Shown here in pieces: positions 41,382 to 53,350 of a stretch of 64,000 nucleotides of DNA. How positions within the stretch are numbered: position 1 is the first letter of the stretch; the number at the start of each line of letters is the position of its first letter. Under the pieces are notes generated by a model, which was not told the DNA's origin, made no database searches, and worked only from the letters and a program-made list of their open reading frames with translations. The position numbers were made by a program, and so were the translations under genes. The stretch spans positions 4,741,481 to 4,805,480 of the forward strand of contig NC_037259.1 in NCBI RefSeq assembly GCF_000002425.4, written 5' to 3'. The stretch is from Physcomitrium patens. Its lineage: Eukaryota; Streptophyta; Bryopsida; Funariales; Funariaceae.

Positions 41382-43372
41382 ATGGCGTGTAACTGTTGTG
41401 AAGATGATGGCAAAGATATCACCGAGCCCCATTGTCAGGAAGGGAATGCTGCAACATATGAAGATGCTTCCGGAATGAAAGGAATGACTTGTGGATTTTC
41501 AATGTCGCGGGGCGAACATGAGGGACAGGGAGGATGTGACCGAAGTGAGGAGTGCTTCAGTTGCGCAAGTACAGATGGTAATGAGGAGATGTAATGTTCA
41601 CAACTTCGTTTTCACTTTGCGTCGCGTATGACAATTTGAGTAATGTGGATCAGCAATGTCTTGTACCAAGCATCAGAAGCCTTTGACCAAGTAATTTTGA
41701 AAGCTCGAGGCACAGAATGTTCCGGGTTGGGATACGTCCAGTTCCTGTACTTCTCTTTGCTTTAGAACCGGCAAGATATTTGTACCGTAATACCAGGCAT
41801 TTATCACTTGCAGTGCACATGAAGTTAATGTGCACAAAAATGAGCTCACAGTAAGCAGTCGGGAGGATTCTCTAGAAAATCACATCGTAGTACAGATGAA
41901 TTACAAAGCATAAAATGATGTGCATCTAAAACTAATCACTATTACTTGAATGTTCGCAGACTGTTTGCAACTTTTGGTTCCGTAAGTGCAGCCTGCAAAG
42001 GATGCTGGGGTGACATAGTCGAAGATTGCAAAAACCAGGATTGTACTGCCAATGACATCGCGCTTTGTGGAGTGGAAGACCAATGCAGGAAGCAGCATGG
42101 CTTGCTACCATGGGTCATAGGCGATGGGAGCGTGTGCCAAGCAGTTCCGAAGTCGTGCCTGAAGACCGAATTTGAGGGCAATGGAGCGGATGAAACGAAA
42201 GCACATGCTTTGCCGCGATTGACTATGGTTGACCCGCAACTCCGGAGTGGGGGTTTAATGGCACCTCCTCCCTCCGGCGCCGCATCCCTTCGACGCCTTT
42301 GCAATGCTCTTCAGTGTGCGCTGAGGAAACGTGTTGAAAGCGAGCGTCACTTGAAAATGATAAACAAGGAGCTTAAAGTAAGGTAACTTTCCTCTCACTA
42401 ACCTACTTTACGGCTCTCATGTCCTTGCAACTCAGTTAATTGATTGTAGATGTCTTCCCAAAATTTGTTTTCTTTAAAAACAGAAATCATTAATATTAGT
42501 TTCGTTGTTATTATTATTTGTGATAAGAGAAATTTCTGTTGCCATGCCCCCCATGTAGCTTCTGACAGGCAGTGGCACAGGGCATGTGAGCAGGTTAGAG
42601 AAGTGTCTCTTAGAGCTTGATGTGGACTCCGTACAGTTGCAGCTCGACACACTGAGCGAAGAAATGAAACAAACAATTTATCTTCTGCGCAAACTTGCTG
42701 AAAAGTGCTTCATTTAATCATTCCTTGCTCTAGCTATGCTCCTCCTGAATTTGACGGAAATTGTCTTGAAGAATGTGCTTACCACAACTTGTTTTTGGAT
42801 GCTATAAAGATTGCTTTAAAACAGTCAAGTTGTTTTGCACAGAAATGCGGAATTAGAGAGACAGAAGGTGGTTGGTGATAAAAAAATTAGCGCACTAATA
42901 ACGGAGCTGCAGTTAGAGAATGCCTCTCTCAAACGGGAGAGATCCGTTCTATTTGCTCTTTTGCAATCTCAAAGGCATAAGCTCCAATCTTTGAGAAGCG
43001 ACTTCATTCCAAGAAGTTGCGTGGTACCTGGCAACTCTCTTCCTGATTCTGCAATTCCTGTGGAGGTGGATTCTACACTCTAAAAGACACTTTTTTGTTT
43101 TTAAAAAATTCTAACAGTTTCATGTCATTCAATTTCTTGACGTGTGCGTTGCGTCAGGATGTGAAAGACCTCCATGAAGAAGTGGATCGCTCAGCCTCGC
43201 AGAAGGAGTCGGACATATATCAGTCGATTGTTGAGGATGAATGTCGAAGGTACAATTAATTCCTGTCACCATTTTCACACATATACTAAGGTTTGGCTGG
43301 AGCGAAGTTCGCATCTCATTCATGAATAGCCTAAACATAGATCTTCTTCAAACTAAATGCAGGAACGCTTAG
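41382..43372 (+). CDS. Hypothetical coiled-coil protein with Cys-rich N-terminus
   Basis: The family is not recognised. Exons 41382-41577, 41992-42377, 42559-42704, 42843-43023, 43158-43249 and 43363-43372 keep one frame and give 336 residues. The first ~110 residues are Cys-rich (MACNCCEDDGKD..., later CKGCWGDIVEDC, CTANDIALC) without a known finger pattern. A Pro/Gly/Ser linker follows (MAPPPSGAAS). The remainder is coiled coil: LRKRVESERHLKMINKELK, then LELDVDSVQLQLDTLSEEM, then KNAELERQKVVGD...ELQLENASLKRERSVLFALL. The coiled coil runs across four exon junctions, which supports the model. The donor at 42705 (AAAA|GTGCTT) is weak but is the one that preserves the frame. The 3' end is uncertain: the 10-nt last exon ends at TAG 43370-43372, and alternatives could reach an exon at 44132-44266. 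A structural role is inferred from the coiled coil only. Confidence 0.6.
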
Positions 43373-44131
43373 AAAGAGTGTCGCCCCCAGAAGATTCTAC
43401 CAGAAAGACCCTCTGTTTCACCTGGGGTAACTCCACAATGCGATTATTCCAACTTAAGAAATTTTCTCTGTTAAAGAACTATCAGCAAAATGACATAATT
43501 TCGTACACACAACAGTCACATTTTGTTTTGGTGTCTAGGTCGGTGGTGTTTGAAAGAATGAGAGTGCCTCGTATCCTAACAAGACTGACGAACTTGGATG
43601 TTTGGGCTTAGTTCATTATATTGTAGCAGATATTTTCGTTGACTTCCAGACCGACTGCTGGATGGTATAGGACACGAATCGAGTTTGACACCTTCAGCAG
43701 ATGACTAGGTGCCCCGACAATCATAAATACTCATCTAGATTGAGAACATGTCCAGTGGGCTTTAATGAAAATCATTTGCTTCAAGATGTGAGCCAGTCAG
43801 GGCTTCCTTCCTTTGCACGTGTGCACGCAAAGTTCTTTTCCTCTTAAAACGAGAAAAGGCGGGATCCTGCTAAAGTGCACTTTCCACTACTTCCTGACTG
43901 TTGGTAGTGAATTCTGTCGGTTTTGTGAATCACTGCTCACCAATGCGCACTGCTTGTAATTAATTTCGATCGTTTTGTTCCGTGTTTCGAAGGCAACCTA
44001 GAGGAAAGATGTGATAGCGTTTTTGTAGATTTCCGAGATTGCCTCCAAGCACTGATGTTTTCAACATTTCATGCTGCATTTGGAAGGTTGGGGTCTCTCT
44101 ACTTATCTCAATGATGTTGGTTTCGAAGCAG

Positions 44132-44266
44132 GACCTTTCATATCAGGACGGCGCATCACAACAGAATATTGGGAGCGATATTACTTTTAATGCCCCCGAC
44201 AGCCACGACAGCATGACGAACCAACACTTTTCATATCCATGCGAAACTTCACAGCAAGTTGAATAG
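44132..44266 (+). other. Candidate alternative terminal exon of the coiled-coil gene
   Basis: After an acceptor TTTCGAAGCAG the frame reads DLSYQDGASQQNIGSDITF... to a TAG at 44264-44266. Its polar, Gln/Ser/Asp-rich content looks like a protein tail. It needs an upstream exon ending in phase 0; exon 43158-43249 ends in phase 2, so I could not join it. Skipping that exon from the phase-0 donor at 43024 would be one way. Confidence 0.25.
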
Positions 44267-45043
44267 GCATGAGTTTTGATAGACATGAAACCTTGAGCTA
44301 GTTTAGAACTGGAGAGAAACTAACACAGCAATTGTATGAACCCTAAAAGCAAATTTACTGGTACACTATCAATTATCACATGTTTCTCCATTTGCCAACT
44401 CCACTGCAACTAAGAACGTTCAAAGGAAACTCTGCAATACATCTTTGGAGTAACTCAACGATAAAACTAGGCAAAACTTTAACATGCTTCCATTCACATA
44501 GTACTTGTGATGAGTATATATAGCCCATAAATAGATGCACTAAATATTCTATGACAAGCCAGGAGCCGTTTGTATGAGATTACTGCACTCACTAGAGCTT
44601 ATTATACCAAGAATGAAGACACATTAACGAGTACATTTCGCCTATTTCCATCTTAATTAAACTAGAGATCTATATCTAGGTACTACAGAAACTAGAGTTC
44701 TGACGGTCCTTAATTGATTATACTAGTAAAAGGTGATGGGCTGATTTCCATAAATGACGATAGTTCGAGTCAGTTAATTCATTTCGTGTTGAACGGGGAC
44801 CTAGACCAGGTTCGGAATCAGACCATTCCATAAACAGTCACGATGAGGACCCACATCCTTCAGCAAGAGCTCTAGATTATTCAGCTCCAATAATCTATGG
44901 TTTGACTCTCCGTTCATCCCATCTTCCTTTCCTCCTACATGCTGCAATTTTGCACGCACTCGTATGATTAACACCATTACCTCACATGTTGAAGACAGGA
45001 AAGGATCTAAGTGTCATGTCTAAAAAGGAATAATCTTCCATCT
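44267..45043. other. Spacer between the coiled-coil gene and the PTAR1-like gene
   Basis: The two genes converge here, so both 3' UTRs probably lie within this stretch. No reading frame is supported. Confidence 0.4.
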
Positions 45044-48000
45044 TTACATGTTGAGCCGGAAGCACCGCAGCAGATAATACATACGACCGAAAATAACAGC
45101 ACGGCACACCAATACTTCATTGACCAACTCGAAGACCTGACAAAGTTTGTTTGAATTTGGACTCACCAGCAAAAGTACCCATAGTTTGTAAGAAGCTGCA
45201 TATTCTCGCTGCCTGCATGCATCATCCAACGTATCTGAACGGCACGCAGAAATGCAAGCATCAGCAAATTGAAGCTCTCTTTCAGCAAGCCGGGCAGCTT
45301 TGTGAGAAAACTCCTTCCCTTCAGATAACGGAGTTGTGTTGCCACCATCATTAGATACAACTGGAAGTGAGGTCGACTTGAAGATCTTCGAATTGTGGCC
45401 GAAACCCCAGATCAAAAACCGCCGATGTAGCCATAAAGCCTACAAGTGCAGCAAATTTGTCTCGAGGTAATTAAAATATAGCAGGAAATTTTGTGGATCA
45501 GAAGCACTACATCTCACAGAACTTGCATGTATTGCACCACTTACAAGTACTTCGTCAAAATGTGGACTTCGGCTTTCAATGACAATTTATTTATAATAGA
45601 AGATGAAAAGTAAAGGAACAAAAGGCAAAACGAATATAAAGTACCTCGCGACCAAAAAAACGTTCAATCAAATCCTTGTTCCAGGATAGTTCCTCCTGCA
45701 GGTAAAAACACGTAATCAGTTCGGAACGTCACGCGATTTCTTGTATCATAATCAAATTGAAACCTAAGAATCACTTAGGAACAGGGAGAGCAATCATCCG
45801 CATCTTGGTGATCAACAAGGCAAGTACTGCTGTCCTTGACAGTCAAACTCGAGAATTCAAAATAATGGACTCAAACTAAATCACTCAGCCTCATTTTATA
45901 AGTCCACAAGAATACGTGCTCATAGGTAATAATGAGCGCATGAATTACCTTCCATAATTTAGTCAAAAGCTGCGGGTTCATAGACAAAGCAGAAGATAAG
46001 CCAGCCTGGGCTCTAGAATCGGCTAGAGTTGGACAGCTCACATTCTTGCTGTTGGGCGTTAATCCAGCTTGAAGTAGACCTAAAAGAAGACACTGCAATT
46101 ATATTCTCCCACTTAGTAAGGAATCCAGTAAAGTAATGCACCGAAACCAATGAGAAGCGGGTTTCATGACTAGAAGTAAATCTACTGCCTAAATATGGAA
46201 GCCTAGTTTCTTGATGCAGAAACTCGTGATAGTAAGAAATCATGCTAGAATGAACTTTCACCAGAGTTTCGTACAGAGTATAAGTTCTTATTACCGAGTC
46301 TATTTACAAATAAGGTCAGTGTTAGTCCTCTGATTTCCAAAAAGCAGCTAATTTTCTTACATTCTGATCATGAGAACAAATCTTAATGCAGTTGAGTCAT
46401 CCGTGAACGCTGAATTAACTATTACGAACTTCCAACATGACCTGAATGAAGAATATAATATTATCTGATGCGGCAAAAAGGGGACCAACAAGATGATGAG
46501 TGACAAGGAAAAGTTAAAAGAAACTAACCCGTCGATAATGAAAGCAGCAGTTATCAGCTACATGTTGTTGCGCCCATTTCTTTGTGTTCTGTAATTCTGA
46601 GGCTACCTATATCACAAGAAATATAAGTCACAAGAACAACTTTAGCAAGAGGAATATTCATATTCTTTCATTAAGCTAGAGTGTACTTTTCGTGCAGAAT
46701 CATAGCCAAAATATCCTTTTTCCTCGAACAGAAAGAAAGAAAGAAGAGGGGGCGCATAGAAATCCGTAAAAAACACGACATGTAACCTGCTTAAGTGACA
46801 TGCGCGAGACAAGCCAATAGCGATGGCGCCACGCTCGGTAGTTCATCGTCGACCTCTACAACACCAGGAAACAGCTACTTAGAATTGGATGATAATTACA
46901 GAGTACTACAGAATCTGATGATCACGTTATTCGCTGTATTTGTATGGCTCTTTCTCAAAACACTAAAAAAAGGTCACAGACGCAAGAGATTGGAGCCATT
47001 ATATTAAAATCACTTCAAACTCCATAGTTGATTTTCCTCTTCATAGGACGATGATGAGAGCCACATCATGCTGAAAGAGTTCGGAGGAACGGTTCTTACA
47101 GTCGAAGAACAATGAAGATCTACAGGAATGCGAGTAAATGCGCAAGATTGCTCACATTCAATCGAGCCATTATGGATTGAACAGAAAATGTTTCAAAAAC
47201 TGGAAGGAAGAACTAAATCAAGAAATTTTAGATGATTTTAGAGGGAAAAAATGATAGTATACCCCAGCAATGGCCTCCACAAGCATTGAGTCTCGTTCTA
47301 AGACTAAGTCTACAGTCTTCCAATGAATTCCAACTGCAATCATTCGGTTAATAATCCACCGCCTGCACAAGATGTGATAAAAGCTGTAACGTCAAGAAGA
47401 CGAAATTGTAGCGTACTTAGGAAGGGGGAACTGGGCAAAGAAACAAGGAGGGTCTAAGTGAAACTATTTGAACTAGCATTAGTAACCATAATATGGTCAA
47501 AGCATATTTCTTACATATTTTATAATTGTGATTGCAATTTAAGACGTACAAATACCGAATGGTAAACCTGTACCAAACAAGTTGAGGCCTGGATAGATTG
47601 ATATTTAAAGCCTAATGTAGCCTCAAAACACCTGAATGCATGAACTGTCACCAAATATAACAACTAAAAATTTGAACTGCTGAAAACAAAACAAACCTGT
47701 AAGCCCACGATTCCTCGCTCTTTGGACCGTAGGCTAATACCATCCCTGCTAAGCGAAGCTCGGACAAAAGAGATTCCTCAGTTGCCTCTATTCTCGATAA
47801 TATACGCTTTCTGCACAAAAGTGATGTGTAAACCAGATTTGAACTATCTGTATCTAATCGTAAACTAAGGCATCTCAATTGCCCGTTTGCAACTTGCACA
47901 CCCAGCACTGCATTCCAGAACTTCGCAAATAATTCGCGCGGCATGTGTGTCGAGAATTCTGCAATGTCATTGACCCTGATAAAGCATTCTACGCATCAAC

Positions 48001-49599
48001 ATGGACGCGATCGACCTAAGTGGTCATTGAGAAGCTTACCTGGCATTCCAGGCGCTTGCAAAGTCACTATTCACAATCACCAAAACTCTTGTGTACAGCA
48101 TGAGATTCGTCTGCAGTGAGTCCTTGATAGATCCATTCACTCCATCCTTAATAATATTACCATGACCATTTACGTAACCATTAGCGTGTCCATTGCTCGA
48201 GCTAACTTCTGAAAGTTGAGAGGTGCAGGGGGACGGAGACGTGCCAAGACTTTTTGTACCAACCATGCATTGCATATATGCTTTCCTATTTGCAAGAAAT
48301 TCCTTTTTAGCTACTTCGTAAATAGGAGCAAGAGCAGGTACAGCAATGGCGAGCTTGTGATGAGCACACCAAAATGCTGATTTGTCATACGGAAAGTCGA
48401 TGACTTTTCCTTGCACATTGTTCAGATAACTCTGATCTGGATTGGTCCCAGGCGGTTCAGCCTCTACTTCAGGTCCATCAGTTCTCTGGGAACAATCCTC
48501 CGCGTACTGAATAGAGTCATCCGCTTCCTCTTGACCCTCAGGTTTTCTCCTTGTTTTCATGAAAAAGGGCTTTTCATGATCTAAAGAAAAATTGTCGAGA
48601 GAATGCAAACTCTCCAGTTGGGATGGATGCACAAACCCGAGCTCGTCACTGCAGCATACACCAAAGTTCAAGACTCAGGACAACTGTGAAAGAGGAGTCG
48701 GAGGCATTCCTTTCCAATGTTATAGTCCGACACAGCTGAAGTACTTGATTGAAGGATACGCATCCCCAATAAAATTCGCAAGCTAACGTGGAACCATACA
48801 GACCAGCACGAATTGATAAATGAGCACTGAAAAGCCAAAAATACGGAACCATATTACACCTAGAGTATCTGGCAACCGGTTTCTCAGACTGTGACGCTTC
48901 GTTCAATCAAGATTGATAAATGTCCTGCTAATTAACGAACGCAATGTCTAATTCAACGACTGAGAGGGTAGGAATTGAATCGGATAACTGCAGAGCTTTC
49001 ATTAAACAGGTTCGTACGCTTCCTTTCCATTGAAACCTGTGGTTCCGAAACACTAATATTGTAGAAGACGTATTTCGCAAGAACATCATTAGAATCTTTC
49101 TGCAGGTTTCTCCTTAGCAACATACGAGTAACTTATCAAAGCCTCCCTAGCTTCCTCCAAGCTGTTTCAAGACATTTACTAGATTCGAGAAGAGTCCGAA
49201 CACCCATATATTGTGAAAACCGCTGGGACACAAGCCAATCCTGATGAACTGTGTCAAGATTATTTCTAGTGAAGCAGCTAGCCGAGTGATCAAGAGGCGC
49301 CAAAGCATCTATTCGCTATCCAATACTGCAACTACCAAGTAACACAAAACTTAATGCAGGCTGTTGATGATTTCTAAATGTCTGGTCATGACCTCCAGAT
49401 CACAACTAAAATAACCTAGCAACAATTAGAGAAGAATAATTCGATAGATAATTCAACCCTATGTCTACGACAACGCACGTTCAGACCACCACAGCAGAGA
49501 GAGGAACACAACGTACATGTAAGGATCACTTTCAAGGATCGAATCCAAGTGCAACACCAATCTCACCCCGCGCTGCCATGAATCCTCCTCTTCCGCCAT
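45044..49599 (-). CDS. PTAR1-like protein (protein prenyltransferase alpha-subunit repeats)
   Basis: Supported exons on the minus strand: 49517-49599, 48040-48648, 47697-47810, 47263-47362, 46529-46606, 45949-46079, 45645-45695 and 45044-45439. They start at MAEEEDSWQRGVRLVLHLDS and total about 520 codons. One short exon or different junction is missing between 46,528 and 46,080: phase is 0 on the left and needs 1 on the right, so about 3n+1 nt are unplaced. PPTA repeat features are clear: SDFASAWNARKRIL, LAGMVLAYGPKSEESWAYRRWII, DNCCFHYRR and SWNKDLIERFFGREALWLHRRFLIW. The spacing of W-x-x-R/H-R units matches the farnesyl/geranylgeranyltransferase alpha fold and best fits the plant PTAR1-type protein. 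PTAR1 homologues are linked to Rab geranylgeranylation and Golgi function; the plant role is not established. Exon 2 (203 codons) carries a long acidic then Ser/Asn/Gly-rich insert before the repeats. Confidence 0.85.
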
Positions 49600-52500
49600 C
49601 TCTTGTTCTCAATTCCAACCCCCTCTAATCGATCTCACAGCCACAAGCCTCCTCTAAACTCACCCCCTTCTGACCAAGCGTCCTCGCTGCCAGCCAAGCT
49701 CACTTTCTCAAAACCGCCATCCGATACCAGAGATCTAGCACCATCTTCATCTCCTCATAACCGTGATCCTGAAAAAATTAACAAGAAATCAAAAAAAATC
49801 ACAACCACACACATACACACGATCAAATCGCAAGAATAATTAAATAAATAAATAAACCACAAACACTGACAAGATTAGCGTGAACTCATCCAACCAAGAA
49901 CAGGTTAGCAATCACTGAGCAGAAGCATCGGAAGCACGCATGCAGAGGAAGAGAAAAAGTCGAGTAGCAACATGAACGCACGAGTGGAATGATCGGAATG
50001 CAAATCTGCCGAGGAAGTGAAGTGACAATGTGAGACAGAGGTGTGGATGCAGGGGAAGGGAAGGGAAAGGGGAGGAGAAGGGGCGAGTTAGACTGGAAAC
50101 GGGTAAAGAAAGGGGAAAGGTGGGGAAAAAGAAGCAGCAGGGAGTTGGGCCAGGTCAGGCTGCGTCGGAGAATGCGGAGTGTGGCTAGGACTGAGCCTTC
50201 GGCGATCCACTCTGTCTCTCTCGCACTCGCACTCGATGGCTCGCTCCTGCAACGCTCTTGCAATGTTCTCCTCCACCTTGTGCCCTGCAGCACGCACCTG
50301 GCTATGGCGGGGCCCAAGCTCCGTCTTCTCCTCACAAACCGCCTCCTCCTGCTCGTTGATGAGGTCAAACCACGACTCCCTCACTGCCTTGGCATGGTTT
50401 TTCTAGCGGATGAACGCCTCGTGTGTCAATCGAACAAGAACAAACGAATAAGGTACGAATGATATATGCATCGTGGATGAATTTCGCGTTCCCCTTCATG
50501 AGAACCGAAAGCGCCGCCTCAACACAAACAAACACAGGAGCAGTTCGGCATTACATTGTATTGTATTGTATGTGTGTTGTATTTGTTGCGTATTACATTT
50601 TATTATAATCTATTGTATTCAGTATAGAGTATGTATCCATGGAGTAGAAAACTAGGTTCCATTCGCTGGCAAGAATCTAGCACCCGCGCATCGGTCTTTG
50701 GTGAAGTTCAAATGGATGGTTCGAACAACATTGTGTGAGTTTGAGACACATCGTTGATGGAGGTTCGGGACCGGGAATCGTTGTTGGGGTCGGGCACCGG
50801 CGGTGCCCACCTTTGGGGAATAATTGGAATGCACGGCTTGCGCTTTCGCTGATGCTGTTTGTGCCTTCACGAGGCGGTGGGAGCCAAACTGTAGCTCATG
50901 ATTGGTGATTGGTTGTTTGTGCAAAGGTCTGTTGGAATGCAACCTGCTTTACAGCAAGCAAGGGAGTGTGAACTTCTGTTATGTTCAGGCTTCTTTTCGA
51001 AGGTCATATGTCTTGCAATGATAAGAAGGAATGGGGATTTTTGCTTCTGGCACTGTAGAGCTGAATTTTGAACCGTGGGGCACAAAAGCAGATTTGGGGC
51101 TTTCTTGTTTCAGCAGGGAATCGTGGGTGTTTTCTTTCTAGTAGTATTTCAGATGAAGGGGTACATGCACCCAGTCGTTTTAGGGTTCACAGATTTGTTG
51201 ACTTGACGTTTCAAAGAATTTACCGAGAAATATTTATCCCACGTTGGAGTCAATTCGGAGATGGTGTTAATTTGGAACTTAATTCCGCATATTTCGTGTT
51301 TAGTTCCTGCGACCTCACCGTATGGGTTCCTCATTGGGTTGGAACGATGGGGAACGTGTGGGTATGGTTTGTGAATCTCGAGACTTCACCAAATAATGTT
51401 CTCAGCAGTCTTATCACTGTGAGAGATTGTTCTTGTACAATCAAGTTTTTCGGTGTGAGCATTTCACGACTGCATGAGGACGACACTGATCAATTTGTTG
51501 CTACAAGACTGCGGCTGGATGTGTTTGTGCCAGTACAGTGTACCCAAAACCATGCTGTCATGTTTTACCCAGGGAAGCCTGTGATGGAGATGGATAATTC
51601 AGATTTCCCAATTCCCATACTGACAACGCGTCGCCTTTGGCAAAAGCCATCTAAACCGTAGATGGTGAGCTGGAATCAGGTCTATCATCGCATTTTGTAC
51701 ATGTGTTGTGTTCATCTTTGTTGAGAATTGAGATTGAGCATCCATTCGGTGATGCTGTGGCTTTGTTGCCAACTAAAGTATGCATGAAGTTGATGAGCAG
51801 ATGAAAGGGGTTCAGGAAGTTATGAATGCTTCTTGTTCATTCATACACAGTACATACTAGTTACCCTAAGTGTGGGACTTTGTCTACTGTAAATGTGTAA
51901 CACACGAATATTGATAATTACGTGGATTGCTCGTAAATTTGTGTGAATTTATGAGGAAAGAGATAGGATTATCTGATGTTTTCAGTTGATTCACTGATTG
52001 AAGAGGAGACACATATGTTATATTGTGACTAAATAATGATGCAAATCCTGGGTGATTAGCTCAAGCAATTACTAACCGGATGTAGTAACAATTCCATTTG
52101 TTCTTTGAGTCCTGAAGTCAACTACAGAACCATAAATTAGTTTGTCTCACTACAAATCTCCGTTCCTCTTATTTTGTAAAACTGAAAACAAACATTGAGT
52201 TACTAGTCATCTAACAACCAATAATTGGCAGGTGATGGACCAAGCTTCAATCACTCCTTAGGAAGCTAAAAATATTGTAAGTTAAGGTTATTCTAATTAC
52301 AATCTCATCAATATCTCTCAAGATTGATTTTCACTTCATGTAGTGAAAAGCAGTAGTAAAAGAAAACTGCCTAAGATGAATAATGACACGCATTCAGACT
52401 AAAATGCTTACATTTTTGGAACACTAATCCTTAATGTAAACACGCCTTAGACCCTAGTGAGTACTCATTTGTCTTAAGCAGTAAGCACTACAAGAACAAG

Positions 52501-53350
52501 CAGACGTAATAACGACACAATTACAGTTCACTGGCATCCACTGGACGAGTCCGTTTCTCAATTACAAAAGAAGAAAATAATATGGCACACGAGTTACTAC
52601 GGCTATTGCTAATTAGAATAAGTTATATGGTACATCATCATAGCCCAAACTATGCTCCAAAATAAGCGATCGCCTACAACCTAACGCAATCATGAGGAAT
52701 GAGCTCGCAAGGAAACAGAATAGCTTCTCAGTGGGAAGTTCACATCGTCCATCAGGTTACTGGTTGCACAAAAGATGTTGAAACTGTACACTAGGGAAAA
52801 CCCTACCATAGGCTTACGACCAACAAAACTCACTGCATGCTAAATGGATGACTTTGAAACTTGATAGCTTTACATGCTGTGTCCAGTGCAATTGCCTTCG
52901 GAGAAAAGGTCACGTCTTTCCAATCTCAATTCAAAAGAACTTCGAAACCTTGAAACTCATGGTTCCACTTGCGTTGTTCTACTTTTGGCCCCTCCTGGGC
53001 AAGGACGGAACATAAAGTACAGCTCCTAAGAGCAAAACCTTCAGAGGTCTTGCACCTGGCAAGATAAAAGTAAATCTTTGCATAGTAGGATACAAGGAAG
53101 CGTGACTAGCACTAAAACAACCAAGGTGCTACGGGTAGAGCAAAGCGATGCAATCAGAGTAAGGGCAGCAGCAACTAGGCAGGCATCCAAATCCGTTATT
53201 GAATAACCTCTAGACATATCTTAACATGAGTTCTTCAATTTCCAACCTAGAACCGCATGGAAACCCTCCCTCAAATAGAGCAGCCTTAGAAAGTGGAATT
53301 GCATTACTCACGAGAGACCAAACCGATGTTGTGGAGAAAAAGCTGCCTTT
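49600..53350. other. Region between the PTAR1-like gene and the type-B regulator
   Basis: 49,600-50,460 is probably the PTAR1 promoter and leader; a Glu/Arg-rich minus-strand frame at about 50,150-50,400 is noted as a finding. A 594-bp stretch free of stops on the plus strand (51068-51661) lacks an ATG near its start and any known domain. 51,700-52,900 shows no coding content. 52,900-53,350 is probably the 3' UTR of the type-B regulator. Confidence 0.4.
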
